Assembly: GCF_019424165.1 (NCBI RefSeq)
Contig: NZ_JAHZAA010000005.1
Location: 106,800-137,608 of the forward strand
DNA: 30,809 nt
DNA from: Desulfovibrio sp.
Lineage (GTDB): Bacteria; Desulfobacterota; Desulfovibrionia; Desulfovibrionales; Desulfovibrionaceae
Direction of reading: 5' to 3'
Shown here piece after piece: positions 1 to 6,937 of this stretch. A program made the position numbers and the translations under genes. A model generated the notes under the pieces. It searched no databases, was not told where the DNA came from, and saw only the letters and a list, made by a program, of their open reading frames with translations. The stretch's first letter is position 1; every line of letters starts with the position of its first letter.

Positions 1-1410
1 GATAAGCACGTGCATGATGGCGTTGAGCAGCGCAATGTCAGACCCCACCCGCAATTGCAGGTGGCTTTCCGCCTCTTTGGCGATGCCGGTGCGGCGCGGG
101 TCGGCGACAATAAGGCGGCAGCCCTTGCGCACGGCCTGTTTTACAAGGGTTCCGGCAACGGGATGGGCCTCCGTGATATTGGAACCGATGAGAAAGATCA
201 TTTTAGCCTCGCCCATGTGGGCAAAGCTGTTGGTCATAGCTCCTGAACCAAACGATGTGGCCAGACCGGCCACAGTGGGAGCGTGTCAGGTACGCGCGCA
301 GTGATCAATATTATTGGTCTTGAACACCGCGCGAAAGAGTTTTTGCATCTGGTAGTTGTCTTCATTGATGCTGCGGGCACATGCCACGCCTGCCACGGAA
401 TCGGGGCCGTGCCTTTCAATGGCGGCGGAAAATTTGGCCGCGATGAGGCTCAGAGCCTCGTCCCAGGAGGCAGACCTGAACGATCCGTCCTGCTGGCGGA
501 TAAGCGGCTCGGTGAGCCGGTCTTCACTGTAGATGAAATCATAACCGAAGCGGCCCTTGACGCACAGGCTGCCCTTGTTGGGCAGCGCGTTTTCAGCGCC
601 ATTGACCTCAATGATGCGGCCGTTCCTGACAGACAGGTTCAACTGACAGCCCACGCCGCAGTAAGGGCAGGTTGTGCGCACGCTGTCCACCTTGTCCTCG
701 CGGGTGGCGAGGCCGTAGGATTTTTTGGCTGTCAGCGCGCCGGTGGGGCATACCTGCACGCATTCGCCGCAGTGGGTACAGCGCTGGTAATCCACCACCG
801 GCCACCATGCTTCTTTTTCGGCACGGCGGCCGAACTGGGGGGGGATGGCGTCATTCACCTGTATGGCTGAACAGACCGAGGCGCAGCGCCCGCATTGCAC
901 ACAGCGGCTGAAATCGCGCGTGATCATCGGATGATCGTTATCCAGAGGAAAGTTGCCCGGCTCGGGGAGCAGGTCTTTGACAGGAACGTTGCACTTCATG
1001 ACCAGAGCCTGAAGGCGGCATGTGCCTTCGGCGGGGCAGGGATGCTCGCGATGGGGCATGGCCCCCGCGGCCTTTTGATAGGGCGGCCAGAGGTCTGCGG
1101 GCAGCTTGCGCAGGAAGCAGTCATGGCGGCCCTCGGCCACCAGCATTGAGAGGATGTTTTTACGCGCGGCCAGCACGCGGGGGGATTCGGTTTCAATTAT
1201 CATGCCGTCTTCAGCGGGCGAAGAACAGGCCGTGAGCAGCCGGTCATGCCCGCGCACTTCTACCGAACAGATGCGGCAGACCTTGCTGTGTCCCGTTTGG
1301 GGCAGCCAGCACAGCGTGGGAATGAAGATGCCGAGGGTTTCGGCAACCTCAAGGATGGTCTGTCCGGGCTGAAAAGCAGCCTGCTTTCCGTTGATGGTGA
1401 CAAACGGCAT
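1..1410 (-). CDS. fdhF: Selenocysteine-containing formate dehydrogenase alpha subunit, NuoG-type N-terminus (partial at left edge)
   Basis: The molybdopterin (Mo/W-bis-MGD) subunit of a formate dehydrogenase, oxidising formate to CO2 or running in reverse. It starts at the ATG at 1410 behind GGGAG and is open to base 1, giving 470 visible codons. Visible modules are a [2Fe-2S] domain (C34, C45, C48, C62); a His/Cys cluster segment (H96, C98, then C125 and C131 after a stretch longer than in NuoG); two [4Fe-4S] motifs (C170-C180 and C211-C221); and the molybdopterin-oxidoreductase FeS motif CPYCGVGC (C248-C255, with C283). Codon 375 is TGA (286-288). It is framed by HCART before and HAPTVAG after, exactly where formate dehydrogenases carry catalytic Sec or Cys, and the frame stays open beyond it. 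An annotation that stops at 286 would be wrong. The upstream NuoF/GltD-like gene on the same strand is the probable electron partner. The family call is strong. The natural electron acceptor is inferred. Confidence 0.93.
247..288 (-). promoter_or_regulatory. Bacterial SECIS element with Sec UGA codon
   Basis: Read on the minus strand, the TGA at 288-286 is followed by a hairpin with perfect 6-bp arms GTGGCC (273-268) and GGCCAC (262-257) closing the loop GGTCT (267-263). The loop sequence GGUCU and its distance of 18 bases from UGA match the SelB-binding apical loop of E. coli fdhF as I recall it. This supports UGA decoding as selenocysteine. The selA, selB and selC genes are not in this window. 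Confidence 0.85.
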
Positions 1411-1453
1411 AAAATCTCCCGTTCCGCTCCGCAGCGGATTGTCGTGCAGCTTG

Positions 1454-1467
1454 ACCCCATATGGGGT
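1454..1467. promoter_or_regulatory. 14-bp perfect palindrome upstream of fdhF (possible operator)
   Basis: ACCCCATATGGGGT is a perfect palindrome lying 44 bases upstream of the formate dehydrogenase start, inside an unusually long (230 bp) gap between two co-directional, functionally linked genes. It could bind a dimeric regulator or form a small RNA hairpin. Its function is unknown. Confidence 0.3.
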
Positions 1468-1640
1468 TTTGAGTCAAAGGGCGGCGGCCTCTGCCGTTGT
1501 TTCGTCTGCTGTGGCAGTTGCGCCAATCGTGCCGGTTGTAACAACTGCGGCAATAAAATCATGCGCGCCCATGACGTGTGCGGTCAATGGCCGTCACGCA
1601 TGACACTTGTTCAGGTTTGTATGTCCGGACAGTCAGCCGG

Positions 1641-3497
1641 TCAGGTGGCCGCCATAACAAGCCGCAGGCAACGCAGGCAGCGGGATGATTCGCGCACTGC
1701 CTCCCATTCCAGCGGATCTGTTTCCACCTCTGTAAAGCCTTGCAGGCGCTCCCGAACCGGGATGGCATGAATGGGCATGAGCGGCGTGGGATCTTCCAGA
1801 GGCATTTTTTCTGCATCCAGCATGTTCATCTGCATGAGCATGTGTTCAAGTTTTTCTTTGGGTGAAGGCCCTTGTGCCGTGCCGTTCAGGTGGGCGGCTA
1901 TGTGGGCGGCAGCGCGCTTGCCCGCCGCCAGGGCGGCGATAAGCGAGCTTGGCCCGGTTACGCAGTCTCCACCGCCGAAAATACGGGGCAGGGCGCTGAC
2001 CTCGCCGGTAATTTCGTGAGCATCCAGCGTATTGTATTTGTTCAGGGCGCCGTCTTTGCCCTTGAGAACAACTTCAAGGGCGACCTTCTGGCCGATGGCG
2101 TAAACAATTGCATCGCACGGCATTTCAAGCATCGCCCCTTCCACCGGAACAGGCCGTCGTCTGCCGGAAGCGTCGGCCGCGCCCAGTTCCATTTTTTGGC
2201 AGACAAGACCGCTGACGCGCCCGTCTTTGCTCTCAATGCGAACCGGCGCAGCCAGAAAAGTAAAGAGCGTGCCTTCCTCTCTGGCTTCAGCCACTTCTAC
2301 CGGGTCGGCGGGCATTTCTTCTTCGGTGCGGCGGTAGACCACGCGCACCTCCTTGAAGCCATGCCGCAACGCCGTGCGCGCGCAATCCATTGCCACGTTG
2401 CCGCCGCCTACAACCACAAGGCGGGTGCCGCTTACGGGCCGTCTGCCCAGCGTGGCTTCATACAGGTAATGAATGCCGCTGAGATAGCCCAAGGGGCAGT
2501 TCTCTTCGCCTTCACAGCGCATGCCCGGCGCGTGCGGCGCGCCCGTAGCAATAAAGACGGCTTCAAAGCCTTCATCGTGCAGTTCGTCCAGGGTGATGTC
2601 GCGGCCGATTTCAATGCCGTTGCGGATTTCGCCCCCGCCGGAGACGGCTACGCTGACTTCACGCGCCAGCACGGAGGGGGGCAGGCGAAAATCGGGGATG
2701 CCGAACTTTGCCATGCCGCCGCAAACTTCATGCCGGTCAAAAATGGTGGGCGCAAGGCCAAGCTGCGCAAGGTAATAGGCGCAGGACAAACCGGCGGGGC
2801 CGCCGCCGATGATGGCGACCTTTTGGGCATTTTCCGGCGGGTTTTGCTGCTCTGGCAGCGGATTGCGCTTTGCGTTGTGGTCATGCAGAAAGCGCTTGAG
2901 ATTGCGTATGGCCACCGGGGCGCCCTTGAGGCCCCGCTTGCAGGCTGTTTCGCAGGGGCGTTCACACACCCGGCCAATGATGCCGGGCATGGGGCAGTTG
3001 CGCATAACCCGGTCAAGGCCCTTGCCAAAGCGACGAAAGCGGATTTCTTCAATATAATCCGGCACGTCCACATGCCCGGGACAGGCATTGATGCAGGGCG
3101 CGGTGACAAGGCTGGTGTAGGCGCCGCGTGCCGTCTTTCTGGCTTCCAGCAGATGCGGAGCGTGGGCCAGCACGTCCAGCAGGGGCTGTGGCGAGGTCTG
3201 GCCGATGTCGCAGCGGGCGCTGTCGTATACCAGGGCTGCCAGTTCCTGCAAGTATTCGCGGTCGTCTGGCCGGGCTTTGCCCCGGCAAAGTGCGTCAAGG
3301 CGTTCGGCAATGCGTTTCAGGCCGCTGCGGCAAGGGAAGCACTGCCCGCAGGACTCGGCTGCCGCGGCCTCGTAATAGGCGCGCAGCATGTCGAGCACAT
3401 CGACAGTCTCGTCGCTGACGACAAGGCCGCCCCAGCCCATAAAAGCCCGCAGGCCTTCGCTGTTTTTTTGTCCTCTCCACGTATCCATTGCAGGCAT
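1641..3497 (-). CDS. NuoF C-terminal FeS domain fused to GltD-like FAD/NAD(P) oxidoreductase (formate dehydrogenase partner)
   Basis: A 618-residue diaphorase-like protein. Residues 15-110 match only the C-terminal iron-sulfur part of NuoF (C50, C53, C56, C96; the [4Fe-4S] N3-type site). The NuoF FMN/NADH-binding half is absent. The rest is like the small subunit of glutamate synthase and NfnB: N-terminal cysteine-rich FeS region (CINACPGH, then CPMPGIIGRVCERPCETAC), FAD dinucleotide-binding motif GGGPAGLSCAY, and a second Rossmann motif GGGNVAMDCA for NAD(P)H. The tail carries CLRC. The start at 3497 is set by GGGAGG six bases upstream. Pyridine nucleotide is therefore probably handled by the GltD module, with electrons passing through the FeS domain to the formate dehydrogenase encoded next. 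Whether it prefers NADPH, NADH or ferredoxin cannot be told from sequence. Similar fusions accompany cytosolic formate dehydrogenases or hydrogenases in anaerobes. Confidence 0.85.
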   Translation of the reverse strand: MPAMDTWRGQKNSEGLRAFMGWGGLVVSDETVDVLDMLRAYYEAAAAESCGQCFPCRSGLKRIAERLDALCRGKARPDDREYLQELAALVYDSARCDIGQTSPQPLLDVLAHAPHLLEARKTARGAYTSLVTAPCINACPGHVDVPDYIEEIRFRRFGKGLDRVMRNCPMPGIIGRVCERPCETACKRGLKGAPVAIRNLKRFLHDHNAKRNPLPEQQNPPENAQKVAIIGGGPAGLSCAYYLAQLGLAPTIFDRHEVCGGMAKFGIPDFRLPPSVLAREVSVAVSGGGEIRNGIEIGRDITLDELHDEGFEAVFIATGAPHAPGMRCEGEENCPLGYLSGIHYLYEATLGRRPVSGTRLVVVGGGNVAMDCARTALRHGFKEVRVVYRRTEEEMPADPVEVAEAREEGTLFTFLAAPVRIESKDGRVSGLVCQKMELGAADASGRRRPVPVEGAMLEMPCDAIVYAIGQKVALEVVLKGKDGALNKYNTLDAHEITGEVSALPRIFGGGDCVTGPSSLIAALAAGKRAAAHIAAHLNGTAQGPSPKEKLEHMLMQMNMLDAEKMPLEDPTPLMPIHAIPVRERLQGFTEVETDPLEWEAVRESSRCLRCLRLVMAAT

Positions 3498-3587
3498 GGC
3501 ATGCCTCCCGCGTTCTTTCCGCTCGTTATATGGCTGCCATATGGTAGCGCATTGGCGGGCATATGCAAAGGCGGGCGGTTTGCCCCA

Positions 3588-3609
3588 AAAATGTCTGCCA
3601 GGACATTTT
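3588..3609. promoter_or_regulatory. Inverted repeat AAAATGTC-N6-GACATTTT (candidate operator)
   Basis: Perfect 8-bp arms (3588-3595 and 3602-3609) flank a 6-bp spacer. The dyad lies about ten bases downstream of the TATAAT at 3619-3624 on the minus strand, so it would cover the expected transcription start of the formate dehydrogenase operon. That placement is typical of a repressor site. The binding protein is unknown. Confidence 0.4.
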
Positions 3610-3618
3610 AGCTTTGCG

Positions 3619-3624
3619 ATTATA
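3619..3624 (-). promoter_or_regulatory. Consensus -10 box TATAAT for the formate dehydrogenase operon
   Basis: On the minus strand a perfect TATAAT lies about 120 bases upstream of the NuoF/GltD-like start codon. No good -35 match is present at 16-18 bp spacing (only GGTTC-like sequence), so the promoter may need an activator. Confidence 0.4.
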
Positions 3625-4061
3625 TGTTTTCAATGGGTTCAGAACCGTGAGCATTTGAAATGCCCTGACTGTTTTCATCCGGGCCGCCCGCCGAACCGGC
3701 GCAATATTTCAATACATTATGCCTGCGCGATCTGCGTGCCTTCTGCCGCTTGTCTTCTGTCGCGGGCGTTCCCGTATTGCCCGGCGGTCTTTATTTCCGC
3801 GTCGCGCAACGTGTCAACGAGGCTGTCTGCGCGGGCCTGGGCAATGGACGGAAGAAATATTTTGTCAATTCAATGTGTTGCAAGAGGCCCAGACATAAAG
3901 CGGGGGCCTGCTTCGAAAAAAAGATGCTTCAAGACGCCGGTTCCGGCGCGCAACAGCGCAAACAGACCGTGTTTATACCGTCTGCGTCCGGGGCTGGACG
4001 TTGTTTTCACAACCGTTACGCGGCCCGCCAGTGCAAAGCTGCCCTGGCAGGTGTTTTTTAT

Positions 4062-4122
4062 GAGAAAAGACCCGTTCCGGAACAGGCAGACACTTTGGGT
4101 GCGGACCTGGAACGAAACGGGC
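4062..4122 (-). terminator. Rho-independent terminator of metNIQ
   Basis: On the minus strand an imperfect stem (arms 4122-4105 and 4086-4069, the outer 11 pairs continuous with wobbles, built from GGCCCGTT and AACGGGTC) is followed by TCTTTTCTC and then a further A/T-rich stretch. It lies about 45 bases past the metQ stop codon. Confidence 0.65.
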
Positions 4123-4164
4123 CTTCAACGCTGTTGCGCGAACAAAGGGCGCTTTCAGCAGCTT

Positions 4165-4941
4165 TTAGAACGAAGGCATGATGCCTTTGCCCACCAGTTC
4201 TTTCTCGATGTAGGCCTTGACCTCGGGCGACTGAACGGCCTTCATGAGAGCCTTGGTTTTGGGGCTGTCCTTGTCGGCTTCGCGAACCACAACAATGTTG
4301 GCATACGGGGATTCGCTGTCTTCCAGCACAAGGGCATCGCGGGCAGGCACAAGGCCGGCCTCGCCGGCAAAGTTGGTGTTGATGACGGCGGCGGCCACAT
4401 CTTCCAGGGTGCGGGGCAACTGGGCGGCGTCCAGTTCATGAATCTTGAGATTCAGCGGATTTTCGATGACATCGGCCACAGTGATGAGTGCGCCGGGCTT
4501 GACCTTGATGACGCCGTTGGCTTCGAGCAGACGCAGGGCGCGGGCTTCGTTGGTGGGGTCATTGGGCACGGCAATGGCGCTGCCCTTTTTGAGGTCCGAC
4601 AGTTTTTTTATTTTTTTGGAGTACACACCCAGCGGCTCGATGTGCACTTTGCCGACGGAGGCGAGGCCCAGCTTTTTTTCTTTGTTCATATTGTCAAGGT
4701 AGGGTGCATGCTGGAAAAAGTTGGCATAGAGCTGCCCGTTGGACAGGGCCATGTTGGGCTGCACGTAGTCGGTGAATTCCTTGATGACCAGATTGTAGCC
4801 GTCCTTGGCGAGCAGGGGCTTGGCCACAAGCATGATGTCCTTGTGCGGGAAGGGGGTGACGCCGACGACGATGTCCTCGGCGGCAAAAGAGGGAGCGGCC
4901 ATAGCCAGAATCATGACCAGGGACAGAAGCAGGCGTTTCAT
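4165..4941 (-). CDS. metQ: Methionine ABC transporter substrate-binding protein (MetQ/NlpA family)
   Basis: A 258-residue periplasmic binding protein of the NlpA/MetQ family, delivering methionine to MetNI. It has an N-terminal signal peptide (MKRLLLSLVMILAMAAPSFAA) and then the family-typical start of the mature domain (VGVTPFPHKDIM), with downstream motifs such as FFQHAPYL and VPNDPTNEARAL. The start at 4941 has AAGGAG seven bases upstream. The longer frame to 5382 runs into metI and is not used. Most MetQ proteins are lipoproteins. This signal sequence ends in SFAAED with no lipobox cysteine, so the protein is probably cleaved by signal peptidase I and free in the periplasm. It is the last gene of metN-metI-metQ, 70 bases after metI, and is followed by a terminator. 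Confidence 0.93.
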   Translation of the reverse strand: MKRLLLSLVMILAMAAPSFAAEDIVVGVTPFPHKDIMLVAKPLLAKDGYNLVIKEFTDYVQPNMALSNGQLYANFFQHAPYLDNMNKEKKLGLASVGKVHIEPLGVYSKKIKKLSDLKKGSAIAVPNDPTNEARALRLLEANGVIKVKPGALITVADVIENPLNLKIHELDAAQLPRTLEDVAAAVINTNFAGEAGLVPARDALVLEDSESPYANIVVVREADKDSPKTKALMKAVQSPEVKAYIEKELVGKGIMPSF

Positions 4942-5011
4942 GATGGCTCCTTGTGTGGGTAAGACTGTGCCGTAGAAGAGGGATAAAAGCCCATTGCGCG
5001 CGCAGCGGGCC

Positions 5012-5719
5012 TTATCGCAGAATTTTGTACAAAAAGTTGCAGATGCCCTGAATAAGCAACACCAGCACACACAGGATGATAACGGAGTAGACCATGATAT
5101 CAACCTGAAAGCGATTATAGCCGTATTTGACGGCCAGGTCGCCCAGGCCGCCGGCGCCCACGGTTCCCGCCATGGCTGAATAGCCGAGCAGGGTGATGGC
5201 GATGACAGCGATGTTGAGCACGATGGACGGCAGGGCTTCGGGAAAAAGTACCCGGAAAATGATCTGGGCATTGCTGGCCCCGAATGACCGGGCTGCCTCG
5301 ATAACGCCCCTGTCCACCTCAAGAAAGCAGGTTTCGATAAGTCGCGCCACAAAGGGGGCCGCCGCAATGGTAAGAGGCACAATGGCCGCCCCGCTGCCTA
5401 TGGAGGTTCCCACCACCATGCGCGTAAAGGGTATGATGGCGATCAGCAGAATGATGAACGGGAATGAACGCAGAAGGTTCACCACAAAGTCCACAACCCT
5501 GTAGACAGAACGGCAGGGGTTCAGGCCGATGGGGTTGGTCACGATCATCAGGATTGCCAGCATGAAGCCGATAACCAGAGAAAAAAAGGTCGAGATCAGC
5601 ACCATCTGCACGGTTTCCCAGGTCGCCATGAGAATTTCCGGCATTTTGTCCTGCAGGCGTTCCCACAAGGGGTGCATGTCCTGGGCCAGTTGGGCGAAGG
5701 TGCTCAGTTGATCACTCAT
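5012..5719 (-). CDS. metI: Methionine ABC transporter permease
   Basis: The membrane permease of the methionine importer, a small (235-residue) MetI-type protein with about five hydrophobic spans. It carries the EAA-loop-like sequence GVIEAARSFGASNAQII, through which the permease docks on MetN. The chosen start is the ATG at 5719, which overlaps the metN stop codon (ATGAGTGA) and implies translational coupling. An alternative ATG at 5728 would add three residues (MPP). Gene order metN-metI-metQ is conserved for this transporter. Confidence 0.92.
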   Translation of the reverse strand: MSDQLSTFAQLAQDMHPLWERLQDKMPEILMATWETVQMVLISTFFSLVIGFMLAILMIVTNPIGLNPCRSVYRVVDFVVNLLRSFPFIILLIAIIPFTRMVVGTSIGSGAAIVPLTIAAAPFVARLIETCFLEVDRGVIEAARSFGASNAQIIFRVLFPEALPSIVLNIAVIAITLLGYSAMAGTVGAGGLGDLAVKYGYNRFQVDIMVYSVIILCVLVLLIQGICNFLYKILR

Positions 5720-6701
5720 TGGCGGCATCCGTAGCTTGTTGCGAAGGATATTCCAGTATCTCCCAGTACAGGCGCTGCTCCTTCAGGTAGCGCAGCACGG
5801 CGTCAATATTCTGGTCCTGCACGTTGATGATAAGAAAGCCGAAAACATCGTCGAGATAGCGTTCCAGCTTGCCGCCCACAATGGAAAAATCTATGCCCAG
5901 CGTTCTGGCCATCTGCGTGATGACGCTCTGCTGCGAAATTTCGCGCGGGAACATGAGGCGTATATTGGTTCCACCGGGGATAAGCGTATACTCGTTTTCC
6001 ACAATGGCCTGCATATCCTTGGTGGGCGCAAGAAACAGGTCTTCTGTCTTGCCCAGTGCCACGGTTTTGCCGCCATCAAGCAAAAGCAGGCTGTGGCAGA
6101 GGCGTTTGACCACCTCCATCTGATGCGTGACCATAATAATGGTCAGGTTCAGCCGCTTGTTGATGTCTTCCAGCAGGTCAAGGATGGAAGATGTGGTTTT
6201 GGGATCAAGGGCGGACGTGGCCTCGTCGCAAAGCAGGATGCTGGGGTTCAGGGCCAGGGCGCGGGCAATGCCCACACGCTGTTTCTGGCCGCCGCTCAGG
6301 CTTTGCACCCTCTGGCGGGCCTTGTCCGTAAGGCCCACAAGCTCAAGCAGCTCCATAACGCGCTTTTCGCGTTCGGGCCTGTGCCAGAGTTGCAGCGGAA
6401 AAGCCACGTTGTCAAAAACGTTTTTGCGGGCCATCAGGTTAAAATTCTGAAAGATCATGCCCATCTTGCTTTGCAGTTGGCGCAGATGGTGGGGGTCGAG
6501 CGAGGCGACCTCAACATCCGTAACCCTGACATTGCCGCTATCGTAAGGCTCAAGGCCGTTGAGGCAACGCAGAAGCGTGGACTTTCCTGCCCCGGAATGC
6601 CCGACAATACCGAAAATTTCGCCCCGGCGCACATGCATGTTGATGTCCTGCAATACAACATGGCTGCCGAAACTTTTGCGAAGCTGGTTTACCTGAATCA
6701 T
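5712..6701 (-). CDS. metN: Methionine ABC transporter ATP-binding protein
   Basis: The ATPase of the MetNIQ importer, 329 residues, with Walker A GHSGAGKST, Q-loop region, signature LSGGQKQRV, Walker B ILLCDEATSALDP and H-loop VTHQ. The last ~80 residues form the NIL-type C-terminal regulatory domain, which in E. coli MetN binds methionine and inhibits transport. The open frame extends to 6926, but homology begins at MIQVNQLRKSFG, so the ATG at 6701 is chosen although its ribosome-binding site is weak. No S-box (SAM-I) riboswitch or MetJ-type repeat could be recognised in the 236 bases upstream. Confidence 0.93.
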   Translation of the reverse strand: MIQVNQLRKSFGSHVVLQDINMHVRRGEIFGIVGHSGAGKSTLLRCLNGLEPYDSGNVRVTDVEVASLDPHHLRQLQSKMGMIFQNFNLMARKNVFDNVAFPLQLWHRPEREKRVMELLELVGLTDKARQRVQSLSGGQKQRVGIARALALNPSILLCDEATSALDPKTTSSILDLLEDINKRLNLTIIMVTHQMEVVKRLCHSLLLLDGGKTVALGKTEDLFLAPTKDMQAIVENEYTLIPGGTNIRLMFPREISQQSVITQMARTLGIDFSIVGGKLERYLDDVFGFLIINVQDQNIDAVLRYLKEQRLYWEILEYPSQQATDAANE

Positions 6702-6887
6702 GCGCTTGGTACCTGAGTCTGTTAATATAATCCGGGAAGGATGCGTTATTTGCCGCAAAAAGTAAAGAACGCTCCGGCTGAAAGACACGAAGCGTTGAAT
6801 GTGGTCAGGCGCAGCCGTATGAAAACATATGTCGTCGAAGGCCGTTTGTTGGGCGGTTATGGTTTGAAGTGGCCGCCCATACAACAC

Positions 6888-6913
6888 GGCGGGCGTGTTT
6901 GCACACGCCCGCC
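6888..6913 (-). terminator. Strong hairpin with GNRA-type loop after the helicase gene
   Basis: On the minus strand a perfect 11-bp GC-rich stem, GGCGGGCGTGT and ACACGCCCGCC, closes a GCAA tetraloop 25 bases after the helicase stop codon. It is followed by GTGTTGT rather than a clean T-run. On the plus strand it is followed by GGAGTTTT. It likely terminates or stabilises the helicase transcript. Confidence 0.6.
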
Positions 6914-6937
6914 GGAGTTTTCGCAATGGTAAAATGC

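Larger units (their letters stand above)
3498..4164. other. 667-bp intergenic region between the formate dehydrogenase operon and metQ
   Basis: No credible gene was found. The metQ side holds a rho-independent terminator (4062-4122). The other side holds a promoter-like element and an inverted repeat ahead of the NuoF/GltD-like gene. The middle (about 3640-4060) has no recognisable feature. Plus-strand open frames here are continuations of antisense frames. Confidence 0.6.

Noticed and set aside
1411..1640. Cysteine-rich plus-strand translation (CRCFVCCGSC then CNNCGNK) resembling a small zinc-ribbon protein
   Set aside because: It is part of a longer frame antisense to the formate dehydrogenase gene with no ribosome-binding site or start nearby. 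Cysteine clusters can arise by chance here.
1872..3611. 579-codon open frame on the plus strand
   Set aside because: It is fully antisense to the clearly homologous NuoF/GltD-like gene. Long antisense frames are expected in high-GC coding DNA, and its translation shows no recognisable domain.
3388..4962. 524-codon open frame on the plus strand across the metQ region
   Set aside because: It is antisense to metQ and extends through an intergenic region with a terminator. There is no domain and no plausible start.
6702..6887. Possible SAM riboswitch or MetJ site upstream of metN
   Set aside because: I could not find the S-box core or paired AGACGTCT-type repeats, and only weak promoter-like sequence is present.
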